The notes: generated by a model not told the origin, from the letters alone. A DNA stretch of 64,000 bases from Aeromonas allosaccharophila (GCF_000819685.1 NZ_CDBR01000053.1:1-64000); one strand, 5' to 3'; positions 45,818-56,263 are shown, counted from the first letter of the stretch. A program made the numbers and translations.

Positions 45818-46513
45818 CTAAAAAGGCGCTGCACAGCGGATCTGCATCGGCTCACCGCTCACCGGATGTGCAAAATCCAGCTCGCTGGCATGCAACATCA
45901 GCCGTGGTGCTTGTTCGCAGCCGGGTGACAGCAGACCGCCGTAGAGATCGCAGCCGAGAATGGGGTGGCCCAGCTGCTGGCAGTGGATCCGCAGCTGATG
46001 GGTGCGGCCGGTCTCCGGTACCAGCCTTACCCGGGTCAGTGGCACAGCCTGACCCTGCATCTGCTGCGCCAGCCGCTCAATCACCTGATAGCGGGAGCGG
46101 GCGGGTTTGCCGCTGGCGGCGCAGATCTTCATCAGCGGGAAAATCGCCGGATCCTTGGCAATGGCTGCATCGATCACTCCCTCATCGTCAGCCAGATGGC
46201 CGCAGAGCAGGGCGCTGTAGGCCTTGCTTACCGTCCGCTGGCTGAACTGCTGGCAGAGCAGGGCATTGATGGCCTTGTTTCTGGCCACCACCATGAGACC
46301 CGAGGTACCAAAATCGAGGCGATGCACCAGGGTGCAGCCGGGGTAATCCTGCTCCAGTCGATAATGCACCGAGTCGAGGTTCTGCGGATTCTTGCCCGAG
46401 AGGCTCAGCAGGCCGCTCGGCTTGTTGATGAGCAGCAGCTGCTCATCTTCGAACAGGATCTCGATGGCAGCCTCGCAGGGCGGGGCGATAAAGGTGTCGA
46501 CGATAACGGACAT
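45818..46513 (-). CDS. RluA-family pseudouridine synthase
   Basis: This 231-residue synthase has HRLDFGTSG with the catalytic Asp67, preceded by NKPSGLLSLSGKN and followed by GRTHQLRIHCQQLGHPILGCDLYGG (one conserved block). These are all RluA-family features. It has no S4 domain. Overall it is closest in layout to E. coli RluA, which modifies 23S rRNA position 746 and some tRNAs, but other RluA-like paralogues are equally possible, so no symbol is given. The ATG at 46513 is chosen from the position of the family N-terminus; a longer frame starts 11 codons upstream. Confidence 0.88.
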   Translation of the reverse strand: MSVIVDTFIAPPCEAAIEILFEDEQLLLINKPSGLLSLSGKNPQNLDSVHYRLEQDYPGCTLVHRLDFGTSGLMVVARNKAINALLCQQFSQRTVSKAYSALLCGHLADDEGVIDAAIAKDPAIFPLMKICAASGKPARSRYQVIERLAQQMQGQAVPLTRVRLVPETGRTHQLRIHCQQLGHPILGCDLYGGLLSPGCEQAPRLMLHASELDFAHPVSGEPMQIRCAAPF

Positions 46514-46768
46514 AGGGCGCACGGGCTGGGAACGGGGGGCGATCATACCCGAACCAGCGCGGCCGAGCGAATGGGCGGTGCACTGCCTCGGGAAATGAAC
46601 GGGATGGTGCCATGCAACCTCTTGATAATGAGCCGCTTTGAACGAGGCGGCGTGCCGTGCAAACCGCCTGGGTCAGCAGCAAGGCCCCGTTTTGTGACCC
46701 CTTCCCGAGTTCATCCGAAGCTTGCTTGTTAAGGTATGGCTCCCTGTTATGTTGTAAGGACCCTCTCC

Positions 46769-47704
46769 ATGGCACTGCCCGTTATTCTCGATTGTGATCC
46801 CGGCCACGACGACGCCATTGCCCTCATTCTGGCGCTGGCCAGCCCCGAACTTGAGGTGCTGGCGGTCACCACCAGCGCGGGCAACCAGACACCGGACAAG
46901 ACCCTCAACAATGCCCTGCGCATCCTCACCTTGCTGGGACGGGACGATATTCCGGTGGCTGCGGGGGTGCCCAAGCCGCTGGCCCGCGAGCTGATTATCG
47001 CCGACAACGTCCATGGCGAATCGGGGCTCGATGGCCCCACGCTGCCGGATCCCGCCTTCGCGCCGCAGGCCATGACGGGGCTTGAATTGATGGTCAAGTG
47101 CCTGCGCGAGAGCCCGCAGCCGGTGACTCTGGTGCCGACCGGCCCGCTCACCAATATCGCCCTGCTGCTGGCGGCTCACCCGGAGCTCAAACCAAACATT
47201 GCCCGCATCGTATTGATGGGGGGTGCCGCAGGGGCCGGCAACTGGACCCCGGCGGCGGAATTCAATATTTATGTGGACCCGGAAGCGGCCGATATGGTGT
47301 TCAAGTCGGGTATTCCTATCACCATGTGTGGCCTCGATGTGACTCATGAGGCGCAGGTGATGGACGAGGATATCGAGCGGGTGCGCGCCATCACCAATCC
47401 GGTGGCCCAGTGCGTCGCCGGGCTGCTCGACTTTTTCATGATCTACCACCGGGATCCCAAGTGGGGATTTGCTGGTGCACCGCTGCACGACCCCTGTACC
47501 ATTGCCTGGTTGCTGGCTCCCGAGCTGTTCCACGGGGTCGAGTGCCGGGTCGATATCGAGACTGGCGGCACCCATACTTGCGGCATGACGGTGGTGGATC
47601 GTTATGGTCTGACCGGCAAGCCAGCCAATGCGCTGGTGCTGTTGGGGCTGGATCGGGCAGGCTTTATTGATCTGCTGGTCGAGCGGCTGCGGGCCTTTGG
47701 CTGA
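46769..47704 (+). CDS. rihA: Pyrimidine-specific ribonucleoside hydrolase RihA
   Basis: This 311-residue nucleoside hydrolase matches E. coli RihA closely. The calcium-binding cluster is DCDPGHDD at residues 8-15. [50 protein letters not shown] and [14 protein letters not shown] follow. It cleaves cytidine and uridine to base and ribose. The ATG at 46769 has AAGGA upstream and matches the family start. It lies near udp, but they are separated by the minus-strand RluA-like gene. Confidence 0.95.
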   Translation: MALPVILDCDPGHDDAIALILALASPELEVLAVTTSAGNQTPDKTLNNALRILTLLGRDDIPVAAGVPKPLARELIIADNVHGESGLDGPTLPDPAFAPQAMTGLELMVKCLRESPQPVTLVPTGPLTNIALLLAAHPELKPNIARIVLMGGAAGAGNWTPAAEFNIYVDPEAADMVFKSGIPITMCGLDVTHEAQVMDEDIERVRAITNPVAQCVAGLLDFFMIYHRDPKWGFAGAPLHDPCTIAWLLAPELFHGVECRVDIETGGTHTCGMTVVDRYGLTGKPANALVLLGLDRAGFIDLLVERLRAFG

Positions 47705-47738
47705 GCGCCGATTCACTTTTTGCAAGAAGGGGCAGGGA

Positions 47739-48206
47739 ATGTGGAAGAGAGGGGTGGTGCTGCTGGCCGGGTTGCAACTGACGGGTTGTGCGACGCCATT
47801 CGAGCGGATGTGGCAGGGGCTGGCGACCTGCGAGTTTACCGATCTCTATGTGGATGAGACGGGCAGAGCCGCCAATCTACAGCTGGCCAACTACACCCCC
47901 TACAAGGTGAGCGACGGCTTTGCCTGGTACAAGGTGCACGAGGAGCTGCACGGCCTGCCGGTGGTCGGCTTTATCGTGCCTGCCGCAAGCTTTGAAGTGC
48001 ACGCTCTCTTTGTCGATACCCCCATCGCCAACGCCCGCCGGTTGACCCACAACGCCTACGGCAGCGAGTTTAGTGACGAGCTGCAGCACGATGAAGGCTC
48101 CGCCCCTTTGCTGCTGCGCGATCCCAACAACCCCAAGCGCTCCATCATCGATTGCACCAGAGGGGAGTCGGAAGAAGAACTGGAGGATTCGGCCATGCCC
48201 GAGTAG
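47739..48206 (+). CDS. Predicted lipoprotein of unknown function
   Basis: This 155-residue protein has a short signal peptide and lipobox LTGC, with the lipidated Cys at residue 17. The rest (TPFERMWQGLATCEFTDLYVDE and onward) has a second and third Cys and an acidic tail. I do not recognise the family. The residue after the lipid Cys is Ala, so outer membrane localisation is expected. It starts 35 bp after rihA with a GGGG-type ribosome site and shares the downstream terminator, so it is probably cotranscribed with rihA. Confidence 0.8.
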   Translation: MWKRGVVLLAGLQLTGCATPFERMWQGLATCEFTDLYVDETGRAANLQLANYTPYKVSDGFAWYKVHEELHGLPVVGFIVPAASFEVHALFVDTPIANARRLTHNAYGSEFSDELQHDEGSAPLLLRDPNNPKRSIIDCTRGESEEELEDSAMPE

Positions 48207-48235
48207 GGCGACCTGCCACGCCATCGGCTTGGAAA

Positions 48236-48272
48236 TAGAGGGGCCAGCCTTGTCGGCTGGCCCCTCTATATA
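48236..48272 (+). terminator. Terminator after the lipoprotein gene
   Basis: TAGAGGGGCCAGCC and GGCTGGCCCCTCTA form a 14-bp stem with a TTGTC loop, followed by TATATT. It can serve both converging transcripts. Confidence 0.88.
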
Positions 48273-48308
48273 TTTAGTGCAGAGTGATATTGCAGAGCGG
48301 TTCCCGGA

Positions 48309-48605
48309 TCAGGGATAGCTCAGCGTCTCCTTGATAAGCGGCAGTTGCGCCTTAATCCATGTCGGGTTGATCGGCCCCCAGTCGCTGATGCGGTAGTGCC
48401 CCTGCAGGTGGCGCGCCCCCTCGGTCTGCTCGAAGGCGCAGCTGATATCGAGCTCGGCCAGTGCGCTCAGGGTATCTTGCGCAGTGCGGCGCGGCATGCC
48501 GGTCGCCTCCATGATGGCGGGCACTGTATCCGTGCCCTGGCTGATCAGCCAGGCCACGTAGAGCCGCCGGTAGAAGCTGGTGCGGGTCTTGCTCGGTTCA
48601 CTCAT
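48309..48605 (-). CDS. Small winged-helix DNA-binding protein
   Basis: This 98-residue protein is built mostly from one winged helix. Helices at residues 12-24 and 27-36 precede the recognition-type stretch GMPRRTAQDTLSALAEL, and the wing HYRISDWGPIN follows. It resembles the small regulators found widely in Vibrio and Aeromonas, but the target is unknown. Its start overlaps the stop of the upstream DUF1523 gene by 4 bases (ATGA), so the two are translationally coupled. Confidence 0.75.
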   Translation of the reverse strand: MSEPSKTRTSFYRRLYVAWLISQGTDTVPAIMEATGMPRRTAQDTLSALAELDISCAFEQTEGARHLQGHYRISDWGPINPTWIKAQLPLIKETLSYP

Positions 48606-49132
48606 ATCTCGTCCTCGAGACGATCGAAGTAGCGCCAGGTCGCAATGGCCGCTTTGCCCATCACCAGTGCCCAGAGGCCGAACCAGAACCAGCGGAAGAA
48701 GCTCCAGGTGGAGGCATCGGGTTCGGTGCTCTCAATCTTGGTGACGTTGGGGAACATGGAGAACATGTTGATGCGCCAGCCGTAGGAAGTAATGATGGCC
48801 AGACGCTTCTCGAACTCCATCGATTTGGCCTTGGCCTGCACGTCGGCGGCGTTGAACTTGAAGTAGAAGGGCCAGCCCCACTCGGTATCTTCATTGCGGA
48901 ACACCCGGATCTTCTCGCCGGGACGCTCGGTATAGATGTAGTAGACGTCGGTGGTGGGGCCGTCAGCCGGGTTCTTCTGGCTGATGGGGCCATCCTTGTC
49001 GGTGCGCTTTACCTCGACCCCGGTGATGGTGGCGATGGTGTGCTCCGGCAGATAGTAGTCGAGCCAGGCGGCGGAAATGAGGGCGATGAGCCCCAGGGCG
49101 ATAAAGGCGGGTTTCTTGAATCTCAGGCTCAT
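48602..49132 (-). CDS. DUF1523-family membrane protein
   Basis: This 176-residue protein has an N-terminal membrane helix (about 8-26), an extracytoplasmic domain with TDVYYIYTERPGEKIRVFRNEDT and YGWRINMFSMFPNV, and a second helix near residues 146-163. These blocks are typical of DUF1523. Function is unknown. It is coupled to the winged-helix gene downstream, which might regulate it or respond to it. Confidence 0.8.
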   Translation of the reverse strand: MSLRFKKPAFIALGLIALISAAWLDYYLPEHTIATITGVEVKRTDKDGPISQKNPADGPTTDVYYIYTERPGEKIRVFRNEDTEWGWPFYFKFNAADVQAKAKSMEFEKRLAIITSYGWRINMFSMFPNVTKIESTEPDASTWSFFRWFWFGLWALVMGKAAIATWRYFDRLEDEI

Positions 49133-49264
49133 GGTGTGCTCACGTGAGGGGGGAGTAACGTGCCTCTACCATACCGATATTTGACGGGGCAGCCCAGCCC
49201 CTTATGGCACCAATGGCCAAAAAATGGCGTTTAAAACAGGGACAAACAGATTGCCCCGTGAATC

Positions 49265-49288
49265 AAAAAGGCCCTCGCGGGCCTTTTT
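49265..49288 (-). terminator. Terminator of the chemoreceptor gene
   Basis: AAAAAGGCCC and GGGCCTTTTT form a 10-bp stem with a TCGC loop. It is nearly symmetrical and sits 21 bases after the stop of the minus-strand gene. Confidence 0.93.
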
Positions 49289-49308
49289 CTCTTGTTCACT
49301 TCCTGTGC

Positions 49309-50931
49309 TTACAGCTGGAATCGGGAAAGCTGCTTGCGCTGCTGCTCGGCGAGCTGCGAGAGCTCGTTGCTGGCAGTGGCGCTCTGGCTGATACCGGCGG
49401 AGCTCTGGCTCACGATCTCGTGAATATTGGTGATGTTGCGGTTGATGTCGGCGGTGACGCAGGACTGCTCCTCGGCGGCGGTGGCGACCTGGGCGTTGGC
49501 GTCGTTGATCTGGCGCACGGCACCGGTAATGCCACTTAGCAGATCCTGCACCTGAGCCGATAGGCGCTGGTTATGGCTGAGGATCTCCAGCGTCTCCTGC
49601 ACGCCGTTGTTGGCGGACTGGGACTGGCTCTGCAGCCGCTCGATGATGGTCTGGATCTCCTTGGTGGAGTCCTGGGTGCGGGCCGCCAGCATTCTCACCT
49701 CGTCGGCCACCACCGCAAAACCGCGCCCCGTTTCACCGGCACGGGCCGCTTCGATGGCGGCATTGAGCGCCAGCAGGTTGGTCTGCTCGGAGATCCCCTG
49801 GATCACTTCAATCACCTTGCCGATCTGCTCGGACTGGGATTTGAGCTGGGCCACGATGGCGGCAGCATCTTCCAGACTGCCCGCCATCCGGCTGTTGGCG
49901 GCGATGCTTTCGGTAAAGAGCGCGAGCCCCTGTTCGACCCGGCCATTGGCATCCCGCGCCAGCTCATCGGCGATGGCGGCGTTGTGGTTGACGTTGTCAG
50001 CGGTGCTGGAAAGCTCGGTCACGGCCGAGGCGACCTGTTCAATTTCGCTGTGCTGCTGCCTTGCATTGGCCTCGGACTGGGTCATCACGGCGGCCAGTTC
50101 GGTGGCGGCGGAGGCGACGCTGTTGCTGATGCCGGTCAGGCTCTCTATGGTGCTGCCGAGTTGGGTCAGGGTGAGGTTGATATCTTTGGCCAGACGGGTC
50201 AGCTCGTTGTTGCCCTCCGCCTTGGCACGCACGTTGAAGCGCCCTTGCGCCACCGCGTGCATCACTTCCTGCAACTGGGCGATGGGGCTGACGATACGAC
50301 CGGAGAGCACCCAGCCGCAGATCAGCGCCGCCAGCAGGGTGCCGGCGGTGAGCAGCAGGGTACGCAGCAGAGTGGCGTCATAGTGGGCCTGCTCTTCAGC
50401 CAGCTCTTGCTGGGTCAGCTGGTTGATGTGGGCAGACATGCTGTCGATCTGCTTGATCAGCTGTTCACCCAGCTCGCGGAAATGGAGGCGGGCCGCCTCG
50501 TAGGCGACCGGATCGCCGCCACCCTGATGTTTTTGCGCCAGCAGCGGCAGCATGTTGCCGCGAGTATGGCCGAGGTAGGCCTGCAGGGCGGCAGCGACCT
50601 GACGGTTATCCTGCTCGGCACCGGGGATCACCAGACGTGCGAGGATGCTATTGATCTCCTGCTCGGCGCTGTTGAGGTTCGCCGGCAGCGCGGCAAACAG
50701 CTTGGCATCGTAGAGGCCATAGATGGCGCTGGTGCGCAGCCGGTAGGTGGCGTGGATCAGTTTGGCAATGTCGTCCTTGTTCTGGACCACGCTCTGGGTC
50801 GTCTCATCTATGTCACGGATGGCTTCGTCCAGCCCCTGTTTACTGATGGCGATCATCACCAACATCAGCAGGCTGGCCAACAGCAGCGGTATCAGGATTT
50901 GGACTCTTATTGATAGATTATTCAATGACAT
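49309..50931 (-). CDS. Methyl-accepting chemotaxis protein
   Basis: This 540-residue receptor has a first membrane helix (8-29), a four-helix-bundle type ligand domain (about 30-188), a second helix (about 189-210), HAMP (about 210-265) and a long signalling coiled coil. The hairpin tip is [19 protein letters not shown], followed by [15 protein letters not shown]. Ligand specificity is unknown. No C-terminal NWETF-type pentapeptide is present, so it depends on other receptors for adaptation enzyme tethering. It is a single gene. Confidence 0.96.
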   Translation of the reverse strand: MSLNNLSIRVQILIPLLLASLLMLVMIAISKQGLDEAIRDIDETTQSVVQNKDDIAKLIHATYRLRTSAIYGLYDAKLFAALPANLNSAEQEINSILARLVIPGAEQDNRQVAAALQAYLGHTRGNMLPLLAQKHQGGGDPVAYEAARLHFRELGEQLIKQIDSMSAHINQLTQQELAEEQAHYDATLLRTLLLTAGTLLAALICGWVLSGRIVSPIAQLQEVMHAVAQGRFNVRAKAEGNNELTRLAKDINLTLTQLGSTIESLTGISNSVASAATELAAVMTQSEANARQQHSEIEQVASAVTELSSTADNVNHNAAIADELARDANGRVEQGLALFTESIAANSRMAGSLEDAAAIVAQLKSQSEQIGKVIEVIQGISEQTNLLALNAAIEAARAGETGRGFAVVADEVRMLAARTQDSTKEIQTIIERLQSQSQSANNGVQETLEILSHNQRLSAQVQDLLSGITGAVRQINDANAQVATAAEEQSCVTADINRNITNIHEIVSQSSAGISQSATASNELSQLAEQQRKQLSRFQL

Positions 50932-51163
50932 AGATAGTTCTAATCCGAAATTGGAGGAACCGACATATTACACATTAGCGTCAGGAGCTGTCACAGGCTT
51001 TTATTGCTGAAATGTGCTGAAGAAAAGGTTTTTCCTTGTGCGCAAGGAGCCGTTTAGGCATGATTGAACGCTTAATCCCCTGAATATGTGGTACAACTGG
51101 CTGTATTGATTCAATATTGTCCGGTTTCCGTTATTCCCCGCTCTCGTCCCATGGAGGTGTGTT

Positions 51164-51796
51164 GTGTCCAGCTGGATCGATCCGGCCATTCTGGCTCTGT
51201 TTATCCCGACCTTTTTCTTTGTCTCGGTGACCCCCGGCATGTGCATGACCCTGTCGATGACGCTGGGGATGAGCCTGGGTGTGCGCCGTACCCTGCACAT
51301 GATGTGGGGGGAGTTGATCGGGGTCGGGTTGGTCTCGGTACTGTCGGTGATCGGGGTGGCCGCCATCATGCTCAACTATCCGGGGATCTTTGCCGCCTTC
51401 AAATATGTCGGGGGCGCCTATCTGGTATGGCTTGGCATCCAGATGTGGCAGGCCAAAGGCAAGATGGCCATTCCGGCGGATCTCTCGGCCGGTCAGCAGA
51501 CCAGCGCCATGGGGCTGGCGGTGCAGGGCTTTGTCACCGCAATCGCCAACCCCAAGGGGTGGGCCTTTATGATCTCCTTGCTGCCGCCGTTTATCTCTGC
51601 CGACAAGCCGATGGCGCCGCAGATCAGCGCGCTGGTGGCGCTGATCCTGGTCATCGAATTCTCCTGCTTACTGCTCTACGCCAGCGGTGGCCGCACCTTG
51701 CGCCACTTCCTCGCCAGGAGCGGCAACGTCACCCTGATGAACCGCATCGCCGGTACCCTGATGCTGGGAGTGGGAGTCTGGCTGGCGCTTGGTTGA
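51164..51796 (+). CDS. LysE/RhtB-family exporter
   Basis: This 210-residue protein has about six membrane helices with the family start (FFFVSVTPGMCMTLSMTLGMSLG, GxRR-type block after it), KYVGGAYLVWLGIQMWQAK and GFVTAIANPKGWAFM. These transporters export amino acids or related metabolites by proton exchange. The substrate here cannot be told from sequence. It starts at GTG with GGAGG six bases upstream. A bidirectional terminator separates it from the converging antiporter. Confidence 0.92.
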   Translation: MSSWIDPAILALFIPTFFFVSVTPGMCMTLSMTLGMSLGVRRTLHMMWGELIGVGLVSVLSVIGVAAIMLNYPGIFAAFKYVGGAYLVWLGIQMWQAKGKMAIPADLSAGQQTSAMGLAVQGFVTAIANPKGWAFMISLLPPFISADKPMAPQISALVALILVIEFSCLLLYASGGRTLRHFLARSGNVTLMNRIAGTLMLGVGVWLALG

Positions 51797-51823
51797 GCGC
51801 CGTTATTGACCCTCGCCAGAAAA

Positions 51824-51852
51824 GAAAAATGCCACCGGTCGGTGGCATTTTT
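51824..51852 (+). terminator. Bidirectional terminator between the LysE-type and antiporter genes
   Basis: AAAAATGCCACCG and CGGTGGCATTTTT form a 13-bp stem with a 2-base loop, flanked by A and T runs. Confidence 0.95.
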
Positions 51853-51869
51853 TATGGGCGCGGCCTGGC

Positions 51870-53078
51870 TCAGCGAGGTTTGAAGCGCTCGACCCAGGGG
51901 TTGGCGGTCAGGCCGTGGAGCAACACGCTCAGAATAATGGTGCAGAGCACGGTGGCGATGATGGGGCGTTGGCCGATCAGCGCCGGCTGGTTTTGCAGTA
52001 CCATCACCGCAAAGACGATGCTGGCAAGGCCCCGTGGCCCGAACCAGCCGATAAAGAGCTTGAGCTCGGGCTTGAGGCCGGTGCCGAGCAGGCTGAGCCA
52101 GACCGGCACCATCCGCAGCAGGGTGAGGCTGGCGGCAGCATAGAGCCAGTATTGCCACTGCATCAGCTCGGGCAGCATGGGGAGCAGGGTGGCGCCAAAC
52201 ACCATCCAGATCACCACCGAGAGCAGATCGCCGTAGCCTTCGCAGCTGTCCATGTAGGCGTGCTTGTGCTCGCCGAGTCTGCGCCCGATAAAGAGGCCGC
52301 CGACAAAGGCAGCGATAAAGCCGCTGCCACCGAGAGTCTGGGCCAGCGCGAAACAGAGCAGGGCCAACCCCGGCATGGTGAGCTGACGCCACAGCGGCAG
52401 TTGCCAACCGTTGAGATAGGACATTTTCAGCAGCCGGATGGTGAGGCTGGTCAGCACGAAGGCAACCAGCAGGCCAATGCCGATCTCCTCCAGCATCAGG
52501 GTGATGGCCAGCGTCGCGGTGCCCGCATGTTGCTCGGTGGGGGCGATAAGGGCCAGCAGCAGGAGCAGTACCGGCACGCAGATACCGTCATTTAGGCCGC
52601 TCTCCTGATTGAGCCCTTCACGCACCGGTGCCGGTACGGCCGGGTTGCTGACCACCGCCTTGCCGAGCGCCGCATCGGTGGGGGCGAGTATGGTGGAGAG
52701 GATGGCCATCTCCAGCAGTGGCAAGTCGGGGAAGAGCCAGTGGCCAAACAGGGCGCCACAGACCAGGGTGAGGGGCAGGCCTATCAGCAGCAGCCGGATC
52801 GGCAGTTGCCGGTTGGCCAGCAATACCTGCCAGTTGGTATTGGCGGCATCGTTGAACAGCACGATGACCAGCGAGAGCTCGGCCAGCAGCTTGATGCCAT
52901 CGCTGTCGATGGAGAGGGCGATCAGCTCCACACCACCCGGCCCCAGCAGCCAGCCCGCCAGCATAAACAGCAGGGGGCCGTTGACCAGTTTTGATTCAAA
53001 GCGCCCGGCGATCAGGCTATAGACCAGCAAGAAAGCGGCGATCACCGCCAGGTTCTGGTAAAGCAGGTGTGCATCCAT
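51870..53078 (-). CDS. CPA1-family Na+(K+)/H+ antiporter
   Basis: This 402-residue membrane protein has about 12 helices. The CPA1 motifs are ILAPTDAALGKAVV and NQESGLNDGICVPV, whose Asn-Asp pair is the ion-binding site, together with WFGPRGLASIVFAV. There is no C-terminal cytosolic domain. It likely exchanges Na+ or K+ for H+ and helps pH and salt homeostasis. It is in the same orientation as the GH84-like and nhaP2 genes, 31 bp after the former. Confidence 0.9.
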   Translation of the reverse strand: MDAHLLYQNLAVIAAFLLVYSLIAGRFESKLVNGPLLFMLAGWLLGPGGVELIALSIDSDGIKLLAELSLVIVLFNDAANTNWQVLLANRQLPIRLLLIGLPLTLVCGALFGHWLFPDLPLLEMAILSTILAPTDAALGKAVVSNPAVPAPVREGLNQESGLNDGICVPVLLLLLALIAPTEQHAGTATLAITLMLEEIGIGLLVAFVLTSLTIRLLKMSYLNGWQLPLWRQLTMPGLALLCFALAQTLGGSGFIAAFVGGLFIGRRLGEHKHAYMDSCEGYGDLLSVVIWMVFGATLLPMLPELMQWQYWLYAAASLTLLRMVPVWLSLLGTGLKPELKLFIGWFGPRGLASIVFAVMVLQNQPALIGQRPIIATVLCTIILSVLLHGLTANPWVERFKPR

Positions 53079-53109
53079 ACAACCTCCTTTCTGCCCCTGC
53101 GGGGGCGGT

Positions 53110-54213
53110 TTAATCGGTCAGACAGTCGGGGTCGAACACATACTCCCCGTCCAGCCAGCGCACTATCTCGTCGACGCAGGCTTGATCCCGAAACGGCAGG
53201 TAGCGCACCTTGAGGGCGGCAATCTGCTCGGGGGTGAGCTGAGCCAGCCCGATGTCCTGAAACAGTGGCAAGTCGGCCTCTATCATTGCCGAGATCTGCG
53301 GGCCACAGGTGGCGTTGAGGGAGGCGTGCAGCGCCTTGTCGGGGTCATACTGCTTGCCTAGCCGGTAGCTCATCGGCAGGGTGGCGAGCGGCAGGGTCGA
53401 CAGCGCCGCCTGCTTCATCGGGTTGACCGCGTGGCCCGAGACCAGCTCCGCCAGCTCGGCGGGGCGGTTCTCGAAGGCGCGCAGATGGAGGTAGCTGCTC
53501 GCCTTGCTGCCATCGTTGACCGGGTAGTTGTCCCACAGGAAGGGCTTGCGGCCGAGCAGTTCGGTCACCTGCTTGAGGTGCGCAGCCGGATACTCGGTCG
53601 AGCAGACCTTGGGGCCGGTCCAGAAGATCTCGAAGCGGTGGTCGAGCTGCTCGCCAAGCTCTTCCAGATAGCGGGGGGGCATGGCACCGAACACCTTCTC
53701 CAGCACCGGATCGGTCGAGTAGTAGCTGGGGCAGAAGATGAGCCGTTTGGCCTTGCTGTGAGCCGCGATATCGTGGGCGATGGTGAGCTGATGGTGCGCC
53801 AGATCCGGGGTATCCCCCTTCATGTCGTCAAACAGTACCGCCAGAATATCGGGCTGGAGCACCTCGTCGATCAGGCGCACTTTTTCAAGCAGCGCCGGGC
53901 GCTTGCGATCGTAGTCGTGATGGGCCCCCATGGGGCTTAGGCCCACCCCGAAGGCGAGCCCGTTGGCGCGGCACTGGCGCGCCAGCTCGGCGAGATCGGC
54001 CAGTTGCTGCTCGGGCCAGGGGAGGGCCCAGTGCTTACGCAGATAGCCATCCTCTTTCGGGGCGTAGATATAGAAGCCGTAACCGTGGCGCGGCAGCCAC
54101 TGGGCGTAGCGGGCGCGGGCCTGCCAGCTCCATCCCTTGCCAAAAAAACCTTCAATCACCCCCAGATTGGCTGCGGGGGGCAGGGGGCCGGACAGCAAAC
54201 TTTGATATGGCAT
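53110..54213 (-). CDS. GH84-like beta-N-acetylglucosaminidase domain protein
   Basis: This 367-residue protein has the hallmarks of family 84 (O-GlcNAcase / hyaluronidase-type NAGidase). It carries GVIEGFFGKGWSW near residue 18-30, YIYAPKEDGYLRKHW, the catalytic double aspartate in VLFDDMKGD (about residues 128-129), FWTGPKVCS and LWDNYPVND. The family uses substrate-assisted catalysis on N-acetylglucosaminides. There is no signal peptide and no accessory domain, so a cytoplasmic role in amino-sugar or peptidoglycan fragment metabolism is likelier than host glycan attack. It is sandwiched between two antiporter genes in one orientation. Substrate is unproven. Confidence 0.88.
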   Translation of the reverse strand: MPYQSLLSGPLPPAANLGVIEGFFGKGWSWQARARYAQWLPRHGYGFYIYAPKEDGYLRKHWALPWPEQQLADLAELARQCRANGLAFGVGLSPMGAHHDYDRKRPALLEKVRLIDEVLQPDILAVLFDDMKGDTPDLAHHQLTIAHDIAAHSKAKRLIFCPSYYSTDPVLEKVFGAMPPRYLEELGEQLDHRFEIFWTGPKVCSTEYPAAHLKQVTELLGRKPFLWDNYPVNDGSKASSYLHLRAFENRPAELAELVSGHAVNPMKQAALSTLPLATLPMSYRLGKQYDPDKALHASLNATCGPQISAMIEADLPLFQDIGLAQLTPEQIAALKVRYLPFRDQACVDEIVRWLDGEYVFDPDCLTD

Positions 54214-54256
54214 AACACTCTCCCTTCTTGCTGGGGACTTGATACGGGACGGTCGG

Positions 54257-55984
54257 TCAGACCGGGTCCTCTTCCTGAAAGCGCACCCCGATCTTGCTCG
54301 GCACGCTCTCGTCCATTTCGGCCACGGTCCAGATCAGGCCCTGCCATTCGATGTTGTCACCGACCACCAGATTATCGCCCAACTGGCTGGCAATAAAATC
54401 GCCCAGTGTCTGATCCGCCACCTCGCTCACATCCAGCCCGTAGAGAGGGGCGAGATCCACCAGCTGCGCCGCCGCTTCCAGCAGGAAGTCGCCGAAGAAG
54501 CGGGGGCCGAGATCTTGCTCCGGCGCCTGACTGAACAGCTGACCGAGGGCGGGTAGGTCGCGCTCGTGACCAATCACACAGAGGATGTCATCGGCCTGCA
54601 GACAGGTACTGCCCGAGGGGTGCAGCAGCTCGCGGCCGCGAAACAGGGCGCAGATCCGGGTGCCGGTGGGCATCTGCAGATCCCGCAGTGGCGAGCCGAT
54701 GCACCACTTCTCCTCTCCCAGCTGGTAGACGAAGGTCTCCCACTGGCTGTCGAGATCGATCTCGAGCCCGGAGCGGTTGATGGGCGACGGCGGGGCCGGT
54801 ACCTCCACCCGCGCCAGTTTTGATGCCAGCGGCAGCGAGCTGCCCTGCAAAATCAGCGAGACCAGCACCACGAAGAAGGCGACGTTGAAGTAGAGCTGGG
54901 CGTTGGGTAGCCCCGCCATCATGGGGAACACTGCCAGAATGATGGGCACCGCGCCGCGCAGGCCAACCCAGGAGATAAACCAGCGCTCGCGGGGGGCGAA
55001 GTTCTTGAATGGCAGCAGCCCGATCCAGACCGACACCGGGCGGGCAAACAGGATCATCCACATCGCCAGCGCCAGCGCGGGCAGGGCGATGGGCAGCAGT
55101 TTGTGGGGTGAGGCGAGCAGCCCCAGCACCAGAAACATGCCGATTTGGCTGAGCCAGGTCAGGCCATCCAGCACCGACAATGTGGTGCTGCGGCTGCGCA
55201 GGGAGAGGTTGCCGAGCAACAGACCGGTGAGGTAGATGGCGAGAATGCCGCTGCCACCGACCGCCGTGGTGAGGGCGAAGATCAGCAGGCCGCCGCTGAC
55301 GGTGAGCAGCGGATAGAGCCCCGGCGCCAGGCGGGCGCTGTTGATGAGGCGCCACAGCAGCCAGCCGCCGCCAAGGCCGATCCCGGCGCCAAGGCCAAAC
55401 TGCTTGACCAGTTGCAGCAGCAGGAAGCCCCCATCCAGCCCTTGCTGGGCGGTGGCGAGCACCTCGATCAGGGTGACGGTGAGAAAGACCGCCATGGGGT
55501 CGTTGCTGCCTGACTCTATCTCCAGAGTGGCGCTCACCCGCTCGTTGAGGCTGCGCCCACCAAGCAGGGAGAAGACCGCCGCCGCATCGGTGGAGCCGAC
55601 GATGGCGCCGATCAGCATCCCCTGCATCAGGTTGAGGTCAAACAACCAGGCAGCGGCGAGCCCCGTCAGGCCGGTGGTGATGGCCACCCCGACCGTGGCG
55701 AGCGATAGCGCAGGCCAGAGCGCGACCCGGAACGAGGAGACCCGGGTGCGCATGCCGCCGTCGAGCAGAATGATGGCGAGCGCCAGGTTGCCCACCAGAT
55801 AGGCGATGGAGTAGTCAGCGAAGTGGATGCCGCCGGGGCCATCCTCACCGGCTAGCATGCCGACGGCGAGGAAGATAACCAGAATGGGAATACCGAGGCG
55901 GGAAGAGAGGGCGCTCAACAGTACGCTGGCTCCCACCAACAGGGCAGCGACAAAAAAGAAACTGTTGATGGTAGCGGCATCCAA
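54257..55984 (-). CDS. nhaP2: K+/H+ antiporter NhaP2
   Basis: This 575-residue CPA1 antiporter with a C-terminal regulatory region is close to E. coli NhaP2/CvrA (578). It shows [50 protein letters not shown] and [15 protein letters not shown], the last with the Asn-Asp ion site. A TrkA-C (RCK_C) type domain (about 400-480) and a transporter-associated domain follow. It expels K+ in exchange for H+. The family N-terminus (LDAATINS) points to a TTG start at 55984, which has AGGAG seven bases upstream. The frame extends 13 codons further. Confidence 0.94.
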   Translation of the reverse strand: MDAATINSFFFVAALLVGASVLLSALSSRLGIPILVIFLAVGMLAGEDGPGGIHFADYSIAYLVGNLALAIILLDGGMRTRVSSFRVALWPALSLATVGVAITTGLTGLAAAWLFDLNLMQGMLIGAIVGSTDAAAVFSLLGGRSLNERVSATLEIESGSNDPMAVFLTVTLIEVLATAQQGLDGGFLLLQLVKQFGLGAGIGLGGGWLLWRLINSARLAPGLYPLLTVSGGLLIFALTTAVGGSGILAIYLTGLLLGNLSLRSRSTTLSVLDGLTWLSQIGMFLVLGLLASPHKLLPIALPALALAMWMILFARPVSVWIGLLPFKNFAPRERWFISWVGLRGAVPIILAVFPMMAGLPNAQLYFNVAFFVVLVSLILQGSSLPLASKLARVEVPAPPSPINRSGLEIDLDSQWETFVYQLGEEKWCIGSPLRDLQMPTGTRICALFRGRELLHPSGSTCLQADDILCVIGHERDLPALGQLFSQAPEQDLGPRFFGDFLLEAAAQLVDLAPLYGLDVSEVADQTLGDFIASQLGDNLVVGDNIEWQGLIWTVAEMDESVPSKIGVRFQEEDPV

Positions 55985-56263
55985 GGGCGAACTCCTTCCT
56001 GGTAATGTGCAAAGTAGGCACATTATATGCAGTTAGGCCCCCCTTGTGTGGCTTATTTGTGCATCAATTTGCACTTTCTTACATTTTTCATCCCTTTTTC
56101 AGCATGCCCGCGCCATATTCTGACAGTGACGGGGTTAACGAAAGCGGAGTCAAAGGAGCGTCGATTTCAGGATGCGCAGGGAGGAGAGGGCGGGGAAAAG
56201 CGAAACGGCACAGCAGAGGGAGAGGGGAGCACAAGGGCGCTCCCCACGGGATGGGGGCGGGAT

